Source of the DNA: Trichinella spiralis
Lineage: Eukaryota; Nematoda; Enoplea; Trichinellida; Trichinellidae
Direction of reading: 5' to 3'
Assembly (NCBI GenBank): GCA_000181795.3
Contig: CM012955.1
Coordinates: 5,963,463 to 6,027,462 of the forward strand
Length of the DNA: 64,000 nt
Positions 1 through 12,367 of this stretch are shown one piece after another. The position numbers and the translations under genes were made by a program. Position 1 is the first letter of the stretch. Every line of letters starts with the position of its first letter. The notes beneath the pieces were generated by a model. The model was not told where the DNA came from and did no database searches. It worked only from the letters and a program-made list of their open reading frames with translations.

Positions 1-1
1 G

Positions 2-202
2 GTCAAGTTCAGGCTTGCCAACGCGAACCGTATGCAGCAGTCCAACGCAGGCACCGTTGGCCGACGATCTGTACGCGTTTACGAGAAAAGTCCGGTGATC
101 GCATCCAACACACGCGTCTACACCACGCCCGGCTTGGTGGAGCAAACAACGATGGACAACAACGACAGCTTGCCACGTCGTAGCAATGGTTTTTTTGTTT
201 GA
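2..202 (+). CDS. C-terminal exon of an unidentified gene (partial, 5' end outside window)
   Basis: Reading frame 2 is open from the window edge to TGA at 200-202 and encodes 66 residues. They are basic and polar, rich in Arg, Asn, Ser and Thr, and end ..DSLPRRSNGFFV. Codon use is richer in G and C than the AT-rich sequence that follows, and the composition changes abruptly at the stop. These signs suggest real coding sequence. I see no domain and do not recognise the protein; it reads like a disordered tail. The gene converges on POLA1, whose stop lies about 1.4 kb away on the other strand. Confidence 0.6.
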   Translation, partial: VKFRLANANRMQQSNAGTVGRRSVRVYEKSPVIASNTRVYTTPGLVEQTTMDNNDSLPRRSNGFFV

Positions 203-1569
203 ATTCACGAATGAAACAAACGAAACATTGGCCATTCGTTCATTATGCAAATCAACAAACAACCAACGGCAAGTTGTATTACATATCAACATGTATGATG
301 TATCATTATTGACATTTATTTTTGTTTTATTTCAATTTATTCACTTCTGTTTAATGTTATTATTGTTGAACAGTATTTTTTTTGTATTTCTTCATTTATT
401 ATATTTTTTTCAGTTTTTGTTCTGTTTTGTTTTTTGCACAGTAGATGCTGTGTGCTGTGAGATATATGATGATGATTCGTGTTGAACATGATGTTCTTCT
501 CGTAGTTCATCATATGATTGATCTTTATTATTTTTTTCTGTCAGTTTTTTTTCTTCTTTACTTTTTTACAGTAATAATTTTTGTTGTTACAAAAATGGTT
601 GTCCGGAGGATATTGTTGCATAGTTGAAACTGTGAATTTATCCCAATCAGTGAGTGGTCTGACATTCTTCATTGGTTCTCTTTTATCACTGAGTGCTATT
701 ATTCTTATTTCCTTTTTTTTCATTATTTGTGAATGTATGGCGAAGAAATATATGCGCACACATAATATGCGCATCTCTTACTTTGAATTTCTCTTCTGTC
801 CTTTGTCGAGCTTTTTTCTTTCTTTCGCTTATCATGCTTATTTCACCACCGCTACATCTATCAATCTACCTTTGCTTGTTTTTATTCTTGTTTCTCCAAC
901 CGACTTATTATTATTATTACCAATGCAGTAATAATAATAATAATAATAATACGTAGTTGACTGACTTTTTACCGCTTGTTCTGTTATTATTGTTATTATT
1001 CGAAACTCACCGTACACGTGCCTTGCACACAGCCCGTGTTCTCTTTTTTTTCCTTTGCTATCGTATCTTCTTCTCTATCCGTCGATATTTTTTGCTTACA
1101 TCGATCGTCATTATATATGTATATATATATACATATACCGATTTTTAAAATTAAATAAACAACTTGCATTCTAACCAACCGAGTTTTATTTATCATTTTT
1201 ATTATTAAAAAATTATTTACTATCCTAGTTATAATGAAAAAATGGTGCACATTAAAAAAAGAAAAAGAAACAATTGCCCTTTTTCTTCGACCACACACAT
1301 ATTACATATATATATATATATATGAATCAGTTGTATGTGTGGGTAGGTGGGTGTGTCTGTAACGAATTATGATATGTGCATGTACAGTAGCAGTGCGTAA
1401 AAACAGTTTTCAGTTAGCTAAAATGAAAAAAGAAAAAGCACAAAAAATATATATTACTATTAAATAAAGAATAGTGTGCCGAATTGATCAAGTGTAAAAA
1501 AAAATAATAATGAGAGATGGACAATAATTTTCATCTAATAAATAAACAGTGGCAAAGTGGGCAAAGTTA
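203..1569. other. Intergenic / 3'UTR region between two convergent genes
   Basis: This stretch is very AT-rich and T-rich on the + strand, with many short chance reading frames. It holds an (ATA)n microsatellite at about 929-951, a nearby complementary (TTA)n tract at 906-919, and TA-rich tracts near 1115-1140 and 1300-1323. AATAAA-like signals occur at about 1153 and 1462 (+). It probably contains both 3'UTRs. I found no gene. Confidence 0.6.
906..951. repeat. Complementary TTA / TAA trinucleotide tracts (possible hairpin)
   Basis: A (TTA)n tract at 906-919 is followed 9 bases later by an (ATA)n tract at 929-951. The two are reverse complements, so they could fold into a hairpin in the 3' region of the left-edge gene. 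This is read directly from the sequence; any function is unknown. Confidence 0.6.
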
Positions 1570-4500
1570 TCAACGTTTTGGATAAAATTTTAAAACAGCA
1601 CCCAAATTGATAGTTCCGTAAGCATTGTCGTTCAGAACACTGCAAGCATGTGTTGCCAAAGTTTCGTATACGCTCAAGTGCATTTTCGGCAAAAGCTGAA
1701 AGCAATAAACAACAATAACTTTGCTCAAAACTGAAGCAACCAACCACAAACAAACAAACAAACAAAGAAAAACATACTCGTGCTAATTGTTTCTTCGCTT
1801 TCGATAGACGCATCAACGCTTGAGGAAAATCAAAAATTGTAAAATAAAAGCAAAGTTGATTGTACAATTTCTTCTCCGAATACTGAAAGCAAAGCATCCG
1901 AAAAGAAATATAATAAACAACAAAAAAGAAAATAAAAAGCTTGTCGTCACCTTACCTCTCTGATCAAAATTCCTGAAGGACATTTCGGGCAGATCAACTT
2001 CCCCTCGCTGTTCAACTTCATCACCACGTAACGGCTACGATATCGGCATGTGCTGTCGTCGCAAACATACCAACCCTAAATGAAATGTTCTTCCTTATTT
2101 CTTTTTCATTTCCATTTTCCAAACTCACCAAATAGTACTGATGAACGTGCTTATGTATCTGCTTCCTCAACAGGCTGACCAAATACTGACGATTTGACGC
2201 CGGCTTAAAAGAACAATCTCCGTATGGGCATTTGGAAAGTGCCAGTTTGATATTCTCCTGCAAATTTTAAATATCAAATCAAAAATAAAAAACTCTTTTC
2301 ACTTTTCAGTACCATATCTGAAAATAGGGTGGTCACTTCGATAATTTTTCCACATTCTACACAAGGAACGGTAAAAGGTTCAGAATATGAATGGTCAAAA
2401 AATGAACAACTGCTCGACACAGTTGCCAAGTCCGTTGTTGGCGGTGTAAAATTCGACTGCTTTGCATAGGATGCACTTTTCAAACCTGAAAAAAAACATT
2501 ACCAATATTGCAGTGCGTCAACGTACGTCAGCGTTAGGATAATTTACGAGAAAAAGGAAAAATAATTAAAATAAAAAAGAAACTAAAAAAATGCTACCAA
2601 GCCAATCGGCTAAACAAGCCGCATCGAGGCTTTCAATCGGCTCACACAAGCGAGTCACTACAGGATGAATTTGCTGAGCCAGATAATAGTCAAAATCTAG
2701 AGAGAAGAGAAAAAAACACCAACTTTAAAAACTTGCATTTTAAACGATGTATTTGCTTACCAATTTGCATATTGCCTTGTTGAATTTCGTTGAAATGGTA
2801 AGCTCTTTGCATTGCTTGATTGTTTGTCTGGTCCTGAAATTGAGATGAAATATTGAATAAACAAAAACAAGTAAACAAACGAACAATCAGTGCAATCTTC
2901 CAAACCTACCAAACAAATAGCGTATGGAATAACATCGCCTTGACGGAAATGCGATCCTTTTTCGTTCATACGTAAAGCTACAGCTACGTGCGGCTGTCCT
3001 TTTGCATCCTGATATTCATCCGGAGATTTAGCCAATTGCTACATCAAAAATAATACATTTCTAATAGACTGTCGATGAATGAAGAAAATGATTTTTTTTT
3101 CTTTACTTTTCGAATGATGAATTTGCCCAAAACGACTTTGTTCTGTCGAACGTCGGATGTTAATTTCATAAGATATTCGCGAATTCTGGCAGCAGTTTCA
3201 TCCGACGTGAAATCACTCAAAATACTGTTGATGACATAGCTTAAAAGAGTAAACAAATTACCGTATAATCACAACTGTGAGAACAATTTTCAAATTCAAT
3301 CCATCTACTCACTTTCCGGCTTCGATTGCAATCGGTGACCAATCTCTGCGCACAATGTCCAAACCTTTGACTTCCTTTTTGAACTGCCAACTTCCATCGG
3401 GACGTTTCTCACAAGAAAGTGCGGCGTATTTTTTCTTCTTCAACAGCAACAACTTTTTATAAATTCCATCAATATCCAACTCGAGCAGCTTGAATCGTTT
3501 GTTCATTTCGGCTTTGATCTGCAAAACAAAGCGACACACAAGTTGAGCTAAAATGGACAACAGCTATTCGCCCAAGTTTCTTCTTTTCAACCTTTTTGCC
3601 CATTGCCAAAGCGTCGTCGATCGAGGTGAGGTTCGAATTGATCATTATTGAATCTGTATCGCCGTAGATCACTTCCAAGCCCAATTTTTCCACCGCTAAT
3701 TTTGTGTTGGTCAAAATCTGCAACAGAATTCAACAGCTTATTAATATCGTCATCGTCGTTGTAGTTGTAGTCTAGAACCCACTTCTCGCCCTTTGGCTGT
3801 GATCAAAGCGGCCAACGGTTTGGCGTAAAACCTCGAAGCCGCAAACCCAAGACAACCGTAAACACTGTTAGCGGTAATTTTCAACGCTTGTTGGCGAATG
3901 TGGTACTGAACAGAAAAAGCAAGAAAAAAAATATATATATTCAAATTAAGCACGATCAATTTGCATATCATATGAAAATGGACAAATAACTAACTTGTTG
4001 GAAAAGATCCGGTGGAATTCCTGGCTTCATCAACGATTTCAACTGACGCCTAGATTCAACCAGACGCTTGATTTCTTTCGGAAGAATACCGGCAGCTTTT
4101 TCAGGATCAGGAATTTCCGGCAGTGCTTCATCGCTGCCCTTTCACGACAATAAAAAACAATATTCAACAAAATATTCACGCACAAAAATGTAAATACTCA
4201 CTTTGATAGGATCGGTAAATGGTGACAAATCGACAGTCGTGAAGCAAATATTAAACTCTTGAATGATCGACGGATACAAGCTGTTGAAATCCAAAAGCAA
4301 AACAATTCGATCGTACAGGCCTTAATTTGAAATAAATTTAAAAAAAAGAATATTCAAAATTATAAAATTCATTCGTACCTTTTTTCGGATCAAGAACCAA
4401 ACCACCAGCATAAGATGCCTTTTTGCTTCCAATGATAATTTCTTCGTCATCCAAACTTGTCTAAAAATTGTCAAAAAAGAAAAATAACAACCAGTACTAC

Positions 4501-7500
4501 TACAATTGTGCATAATTTCATCAAATTACTACTACCACTTTTTGTTTTCCACCATGAGAAACTTTTTCTGGATATACATAATTCTGAGCGTCGAAAGCGT
4601 GAAGCAACAAATATTCAGTTCTTTCCGCACGTCCACCTAGCAGAGTTTTCGACTGAAATAAACAATTCAACCACGAATATTATTCCAAAAGACAAAACCA
4701 AAAAACTGAATAGTTTTTACCAGCACTCCACCAACGGCACGAGTAATTTCAATGGCTAATTGCAAACAGCGCAGCTTTTCGCAAATACGCCAACATAAAA
4801 ATGCGTCGGCCAAAACCTTGACCACCAAATGCATCAAACTTGTAGATGAACTACAACACACAGTTGAATTACAGCATTTCATAAATCATAATTACAGCAA
4901 TATTCAAAAAACATACTTAAAGTAGTTTTTGATCGTTTGAGGTAAAATTTCTTCAATTCGCTCGTTGAAAATTTCCAAAGCCATCTCCTGCAAGCTGAAG
5001 TCTTTTGCCCGTATCAACTCCTTGGCCAACACTTTCGCATCGCACAACATTCGACCGGCGGTCAACTGTTGCAAAAGACCTTTGGTTTGCTAAATTTAAT
5101 AATAATTATAATAACGTTTCAAAATTTATCTAAACAAAATGCCCGGCCACTCCTTACAACAACTGTCTTCTGTTTTGTTTGTGTGACATTTTTCAAACGA
5201 CTTATTCGAGATGGGTACGGAACTTGAAGAGTGACCGCACGATTAATAAAGTTGAACAAATGGAAATCCAACAGTTCATGACCCTGTAAAAATACATATT
5301 CAAAAACACAATATAAATATATATGTAACAACATGTTCATCATCTCATCGATGCAAAATAACAAACCACAATAATGTCCGGATCTATTTTTAAAATCTTC
5401 GTCAACACGGCACTCAAAATGGCACGCTCGTTATTCAAAATAACTACTGTAGTTTTCTTCTGAAATAACAGACAAAATTAAAATAATATGCAACATATTC
5501 TTATATGTACTTGATCCATCAAAGTAGATTTGAAATTCGAAGGAAACATCAGATCAGGTCGTTTAGCTATCACTGAAAATGCAAAATTCAAAAAATTGAT
5601 GATGTCTATCAAACTTCAGCAAAATATATATGTATCTATGTGCGTGTGTATACCACAAGTATGCCGCCATCGTTGTTCCAAAGCCGATGTCTCGTTGTTC
5701 AAATCCAAATTGTCATTCGACAACAAACCAACCATCACAATCTTAAAACAATTTAAATTAACAATTTAAATACAAACAAAGTGAATGTTGAAAATGCCTC
5801 GTTGTGATGCGTTTTCGGATCTGGCATTGTGAGAAAATTTATAGCAAGAACACGCAACGGTGGCAACGAGTTCACATTTTCAGGAACTATATTGCTGCTG
5901 TTGACAATCAGCTAAGAAAATAAAAAGGAATCACATTTACAGACACTTCAATACAGAATGCTGTGAAATTACCTCAACTGCGCACCAAGTTCGTTGGCTG
6001 GCTGCCATGGCTGAAATTTGTCAACGTTCATTTTATCATAATTACACGAGAAAAATATTTCTAACTTGGATTTGAAATTTTCATAAGCCTGGGTCCTTTG
6101 ATGTTCATCTCCAAAATCAACAGCTCAAGCCTGCAAATAAACTTCAATTACAACGAAGAATACACGTCAACTACAGCAACAATCCTACTCTGAACTTGTG
6201 GTGCCGAAAATCGCTTGAAATGTCTTTCCAGTCAAATTTGCTTCCAAAGCAGGATACTTGAACTAAAGAAAAAGTTTTTTAAAATAAATGAACAAACATT
6301 ACAATCCAGGAAGTTCTTCACCGAATATCGAAGTTCCAAATAAACAGCTTCTTGCGCATACTGATCACTGTTGAGCCAAAATTTCTTTTCCACAGCCTGC
6401 ATTAAAATTGACTTTCACCAACAGTAAAGCATTGAATAAGCAAAAAGCTGTTACTTTGATACGAAATTCATCAATTTTTAATTTGTTCATCAATTCAGTC
6501 AGTTCCTGGTGGACATCTTCAAGTTTAAATGGCTCACCGGTCTGCAAATCCTACATCCAACATGTACATACATAAATGCAGCTATTTTTCTCTTGCACTG
6601 AAAGCAATTTAATCGATTACTGTTTGTCTTGGCAGTATCCAAATTCTTCGCAAAATATTTTTAACAATTAAACAACAGGAAATCCAAGATTTCTGAATCA
6701 AATGCTGCACTTTACCAAAAAGATAAACAATTCCTGAAATGTAATTTCATCAATTGAAAAACGAAACAAAAAATTATGCATATTTTGCAAACAACCTGGA
6801 TGCTTCTTCCCTGCTTCAACGGCGTCTAAGTAGTAAAAGTTTACAACTTGATGACCACCTTCTTCCTCAGCTGAAATGTCGGACAATTTTAAATTCACTG
6901 GAAATGCAGTCGTTTCGTCTGGCACATCTACAACGGACGGAATCACCAAATCGGAAAATTGTTCACTCGTTGGCATCACTCTGAACATTACTGGTATAAG
7001 TGAAAGGATGAATAAAGTAATTTTAGAAAAAAATTTTACGGTGTTTTCTCATCGGTATGTTGCTGCTGTGCAGCTGCAGCACTGGCTTTGACAGCAGCTG
7101 TCTGGATGCTGTCTTCAAAATCAGAGCCAACGTTGCTTTCAGTCAAAGGAAAACCGATAATCTCTTCAACGGAGGGCTTCACTTCGGTATCGGTCGGAAT
7201 ATCGTCGAAATCACTATTAAACAGTTCTTCTGAAATAATTAATTGTAAATTCCTGTTACAAAACTGTTTTTCTAGCATGAAAGTTTCAAATCTCACGGAT
7301 CCAAAATGCATTTTTGTCAATATCACCCAGACCGGCAAAGTCGGACATCGATTCCAATGGAGCCTCTTCTACTGGAGTAATTTCAGGAGAACTGTCCTCT
7401 CTGTTCATCAACAGATCGAATTCATGACGCAAATGCTTTTTCTCCGTATTCTCTTCTTCTTCTTCTTCCAAAACAGACGAACCTCTTTTCAACGATTTCG

Positions 7501-9506
7501 TCACTTTCGGAGGCTCACTACAAGCAGTGAATAAAAAATCTACTTATCAACCATTATGTGTAATACAATTATCAAGAAATACCTCGTTTCAATTTTGGGG
7601 GCAAAAGTACCAATAATTTCAGAACTCAACGGACACGCAGAACCACTACTAGAAGCTTGCTGTAATTGGTCTTCTTCATCCATCTCATCCAAATACTGTT
7701 TCAACAAGGCGTCACTTTCCAAATCCACTTCCTAAACAAATACTTAAAAACATCCGCATAGTTGTGCATCTGACTGGAACAAATACACTGGCTTTGGTTT
7801 TGGTAGTTCGCCGATGGAAATAGCTTGCCAATGTGTCCTTTCGTTTAAACATCTTTTCAGCTTTGGATCGCCCAATTTTCCCGCCAAGTGATTCTAGACA
7901 AAAGCAACACAGCTCAAATCAAACCAAAATCAAAACGCCACGCAAACATTTACCAGCGTAATAGCCGTCGTCATCATCACTTTCTGATTCATCGCATAAA
8001 TCACGCCCATCATCATAATATTCTTCACCATCACCATCTAAATATAAAGTACAAAAATGATATACAGCTCAGCTTAAAAATTGTTTTAAATTTAAATCAA
8101 TAAAATTTTAACTATTTAAATAAATATGATAACCGATTAACATGACAATGAAATTAAAAACTAAAAATTAATCAGTCAAATCAACCGTATTTAAAATACA
8201 GTATTGCAAATTTTCAAGTAAATAATACAGTAAGATTTAAATTCACGATTTGACTGATTCTTGACATTTGAATAGAATAAACGTCGAATGTACATGCAAT
8301 GAGGATAAGGAGAACAAATAAATAAATAAAATCATGAAACAAATACTTGAAGATAAATTTTTAAAGATAAACACTATTTAACTGCAAATCATTGTTTAGT
8401 TGTATAAAGGCTTCTAGAAAATAGCCAATTACGGCCACTGTGTTATATGAAATTTAATTTTAAAAAAATATGGATCATGAAAAGAAGTTTCACACAAAGC
8501 ATTCAATAAGTTCATAAGCTTTCTTGGCTTAGATTCCTCATGACCAATGGTATTTCAACAGTTAAGATTTGATAACTTGATCAAGTACTGATTAGTCAAA
8601 AATACAAAAAAGTGAAACAGAATTTTCATGCTTACATTTCAATTTCAGTTGAAAGAATCATTTTTAATAAAAATGCAGCCGTTCATTTATTAAACATATA
8701 AACTCATTCCGAAATGCAAATTCCAGATTTTATGATCAGCACCCCAGCTTTCAAAAAGTCTGGCGACAGCATTTCTCAATTACGTGAATGTACGTGTAGA
8801 TGGAAATTAAATTTAGAAAATGGACAGAGATGATGCTGAAAATTTTAATATACACCATGCATATACTATAATGTTAAAAAAGGATTACCATCATCAATCC
8901 AATAATTATTTTGGCGCTGACGCTTGCGTTCTTGGTATTCTTTCTCATCAACTTCCTCAAATATATCTTCATGAGTTTCTGCTGTCTAAAGTAAATGCAT
9001 GATAATTATTCATATTTTTGTTTTAACGCAACAAATTCTATAATAATTAAATATACAAAACTCATTATATTGTCAGTGAAGCAACGGAAAATGTTAACTA
9101 AAGTATTGTTAAATTTGGCTTTTTAAACGTAATTTCTCTGATAAGGAAATGAATTATTTCTTAGAATTATTCTTATTAGCGCCTAGAAAGGCAAGAGATG
9201 TCACTTTAAGAAAGTAAAAGATAACATCATTAGCAGTCTAACTTTACGTGCTATACTGTGAAGCACTTACATAAATATACATCACAATAAAAAATAATTT
9301 ATTAAAAATACAACTATACACTGTATACGAATGACTAATCAATTACATAATAATGAAGTCTAGCGAATAACCTGTCAGAAAATTTTAACAGTCAACAGTC
9401 TCACCTCTAAATGATGTTTTTCCCCTTTCTGTTTTGCTTCTGCTAACTTTTGCAGGGCTGATACACGCGCTTGATCAACTTTTTTTTCACGCTTCGGTCT
9501 ATCCAT
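1570..9506 (-). CDS. POLA1: DNA polymerase alpha catalytic subunit (family B, POLA1)
   Basis: This is the catalytic subunit of the primase-polymerase complex that makes RNA-DNA primers at replication origins and on the lagging strand. Family-B signatures read clearly: [19 protein letters not shown] (exon 4202-4320), [13 protein letters not shown] (3783-3905) and the motif [10 protein letters not shown] (3592-3717). A cysteine-rich C-terminal module carries VPCVECGK (2313-2485), CPYGDC (2129-2257) and [16 protein letters not shown] (1956-2075). The C-terminus ends at TGA 1570-1572. Exon 1 (9405-9506) starts [20 protein letters not shown], like other POLA1 N-termini. Exons I could place: 1570-1695, 1778-1882, 1956-2075, 2129-2257, 2313-2485, 2598-2696, 2761-2833, 2910-3038, 3107-3239, 3313-3518, 3592-3717, 3783-3905, 3995-4138, 4202-4320, 4379-4460, 4539-4654, 4721-4850, 4917-5099, 5158-5283, 5367-5459, about 5651-5741, several short exons to 6550, 6716-6733, 6796-6990, 7040-7229, 7297-7517, 7583-7731, 7789-7893, 7954-8037, 8889-8985 and 9405-9506. 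Borders between about 5790 and 6716 are not fully resolved. Confidence 0.96.
8038..8888 (-). other. Large intron of POLA1
   Basis: This 851 bp AT-rich intron separates POLA1 exons 2 and 3. It is about ten times longer than the typical intron in the gene. I see no gene in it; the open frame at 8820-9002 (+) overlaps the antisense of exon 2 and is taken as a shadow. Confidence 0.7.
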
Positions 9507-9982
9507 TTCACGCTTCACAACGACAACAACGCCAAATGAAAAACTGTATAAATTTTATTTATGTGATTAAAAGGTTTGTTGTGCATAATAAATGGGTCAT
9601 GGTCATTTATTAATTTTAAGAGTTACTTAAATTATATTAAAAATCAAAAGTTTTAATTAATAAACGAAAAATACATGCAATTATTAATTTATTTAGTTTA
9701 TCAAACTGTTAACACAAATATACAGCTTTTCATATCTAAATTCTTACTAAACTAACTTAAGTCAGCTATTAATATTTTTTCTTAAAATATATTTTATACA
9801 ACATTTATTAAAATTATTTTATATAATCTCTTTTGAAATTAGAATAAAATTTATGTTACTACTACAGTATGTTATCTGTAAAGTAAATATGATAAGTACG
9901 AGCATACCTGACTATACTTGTCTTAATTTGGTTGTTGTGACGCTGACGTATTTGTTTGGCTGTTCCTTTTACAAATTGAATT
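9507..9982. promoter_or_regulatory. Shared divergent promoter region of POLA1 and CstF-50
   Basis: The start codons of POLA1 (-, 9506) and CstF-50 (+, 9983) lie 476 bp apart, so one AT-rich interval must serve both genes. No TATA box or defined element stands out. A bidirectional housekeeping promoter is inferred from layout only. Confidence 0.4.
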
Positions 9983-12028
9983 ATGTCATCAGGTAAGATT
10001 TTTTTTAATCAAAAATGAATCAAAATCTGAGTTGAAAATGGTGAAGCATAACCGGTCGTACTTTCTTAAATGCTAGCCAAACTAGTTTTTTAATGGTATA
10101 TATCATATTGTTTTTGATTATTCTGACCATTTTAGTGTATAATTGATTTTTTTGTGTAGAATAAGTTTTGTTTTAACGGATAGATAAAAATCATATTTTC
10201 GTTTTTTCTGTTGTAAATTATTTCTATTCATCATTTGTGAACATTTTTACAAGTGCAGTTCACTTTATTTCGAGTTGTGTAATGTTATTCAAGTAGTACT
10301 TTTTATTAGTTTATTTTAACTTGTTTTTATTGTCAGATGAGTATTATTTTCTGTAATCTGTAAATTTAATGATGACATTAACTTATATTTCTATTTCAAT
10401 GATGAACTATCTTCTCTTAAGATGTAGTTTTGACTGTGATGAATTCTTCTGTTCAAAATATTTCTTTGAATAGGAAATTTATTATACCAAGTATGTTGGT
10501 AGTTTGCTGGTGAATCGATACGTTCTCCACTTGTTAATAATTGCTTTGCCATTTGACTTAAATGCCACTAATACCTGTTGTTTTTTTATATGTTTCAAAA
10601 ATCATACGCCGTAAACCTTGAATCTTATTTGAGGTCAGCAATATACAGTAGGAATTTATGATATTCATGTTTATGTAGTATATATTTGTTGGAATACTTC
10701 AAAAATATTAAATTTTTAATGATTTTTTTAAATTTAACGTTTTGATTTAATTTTTAGAACCTCCAGTCAGTCATATATATCAGCAAATGTACAGACTGAT
10801 TATTTCTCAGTTGATGTACGATGGATATATACAATTAGCGTCGACTTTGAGAAAAACAGTCAACGAAGGGCGGTGTTGTGGTCCGTCGGAAAAGCTGTTT
10901 GAAATTGTGAAAGCTGATATAATAGCCCAGGAATCGTATGTTAGGGACGATTCAGAAATTAGGGAACGCAATATTTCATGTTTGAATTTAGCTACCGACG
11001 CTGATACCACCGCAACTTCGCCTGAATTATGTCTCTATGAGACGATTTTTATAACAGCTCATAAAGACGTATGCCGCGCATGTGCTTTCAATATTGAAGG
11101 GACTTTGATTGCGACTGGAAGTGCTGATGCTTCGATTAAAATAATGGACGTTGAGCGCGCGTTGAACAGAGATTATTCTCCGTTCGACTCAGAGCCGGAG
11201 TTTGCAGGGGCTGATACGCACCCAGTTATTCGTACGTTATACGATCATATTGACGAAGTGAAATGTTTATCATTTCATTCAAACGAATATTTACTTGCGT
11301 CTGGTTCGAAAGATTGTACCGTTAAGTTTTTTGATTTTTCTAAAGCTTCAGCGAAACGAGCCTGTAAGACAATCTTAGAAGTGGCTCCAGTCCGGGCATT
11401 GGCCTTTCATCCATTGGGTGAACACCTCATTGTTGGCACGGACAATCCAGTTCTTCGAATGTATGTGGTTGACACATCAAGCTGTTTCGTATCTCCAGTT
11501 CCTGCTGATCAGCATTTGGATGCAATTACCGATGTTCAGTATTTAGATACTGGTCGTTGTTATGCATCCTCTTCAAAAGATGGTTCAGTGAAAATATGGG
11601 ATGGAGTGTCGTGTCGTTGCACCAACACGTTTGCTAATGCTCATGATGGCTCTCAAGTATGTTCAGTAAAATTCAGTCGAAATGGAAAATATTTGTTGAC
11701 CAGCGGTCGAGATGGTGTGGTAAAGTTGTGGGAACTGAGAGCCAATCGATGCTTAATCATCTACACTGGTGCCAGTTCGACTGGTCTCGAAAGGCATCGC
11801 ATTCAAGCAGTGTTCAATCACAACGAAGACTACGTCCTTTATCCAGAGGAACATTCCAACAGTCTTTGTTCTTGGGATTCTCGGACTGGCGAACGAAAAA
11901 GACTACTAGCGTTGGGTCATACGGCTCCTGTGAGAGGATTTGCACATTCACCGACACAGGCAGCGTTCGTTTCTTGTAGTGATGATTTTCGAGCTAGATT
12001 TTGGTTAAGTAAAACCTCTACTGATTAA
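9983..12028 (+). CDS. CSTF1: Cleavage stimulation factor subunit 1 (CstF-50), WD40 protein
   Basis: CstF-50 belongs to the CstF complex, which binds the downstream element of pre-mRNAs during 3'-end cleavage and polyadenylation in the nucleus. The large exon 10758-12028 contains the N-terminal dimerisation helix region (MYRLIISQLMYDGYIQLA) and then about seven WD40 repeats. Family-typical stretches include TGSADASIKIMD, HPVIRTLYDHIDEVKCL, WDGVSCRCTNTFANAHDG and the C-terminal SCSDDFRARFW. A tiny first exon, ATG TCA TCA G (9983-9992), is followed by GTAAG. It joins in phase to 10758 after a TTTTTAG acceptor and gives MSSEPPVSHIYQQMYRL. Together they encode 426 aa, close to the roughly 430 aa known for the family. 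The intron 9993-10757 (765 bp) is long for this window. If the small exon is wrong, the first Met in the big exon is at 10787. Confidence 0.96.
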
Positions 12029-12367
12029 ATTCTATAATTTTAAATATTTCGTTCATCAATGAATATGCATAAAAAACTTACATGCTTGAACTGAAATATC
12101 TTTTCGTTTATTTATGTGTTTTTATATCTTTTGTTTAAGTTTTATTAGTTTAGATAGTACATTGTAGTTGTAAATCGTTCAGTGCTTGTAATATTGGCAG
12201 TATATGAATCATTTAAAATCAGTCATTGTAGTTGAATTATTTGCAATTATGATGGCATAGAGGATAATAATGAAAATTTGCTTTTTGTTGCAGAAAATTT
12301 TGTTGTTTGTATTTTTTTGTAAAGTTTGCAGTGCGCGTCTGTCTCTTTTTCCGTATGACAGTGAACA
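12029..12367. other. Short convergent intergenic region
   Basis: This AT-rich sequence lies between the CstF-50 stop and the stop of the vWA gene on the other strand. It presumably holds the two 3'UTRs. I see no other gene in it. Confidence 0.6.

Noticed and set aside
186-956. Several overlapping + strand ORFs of 60-116 codons rich in Phe and Leu
   Set aside because: They come from T-rich low-complexity sequence after a coding stop; no domain or plausible gene structure.
7088-7534. 148-codon + strand ORF
   Set aside because: It lies opposite POLA1 exons encoding acidic repeats; antisense of Glu/Asp codons stays open by chance.
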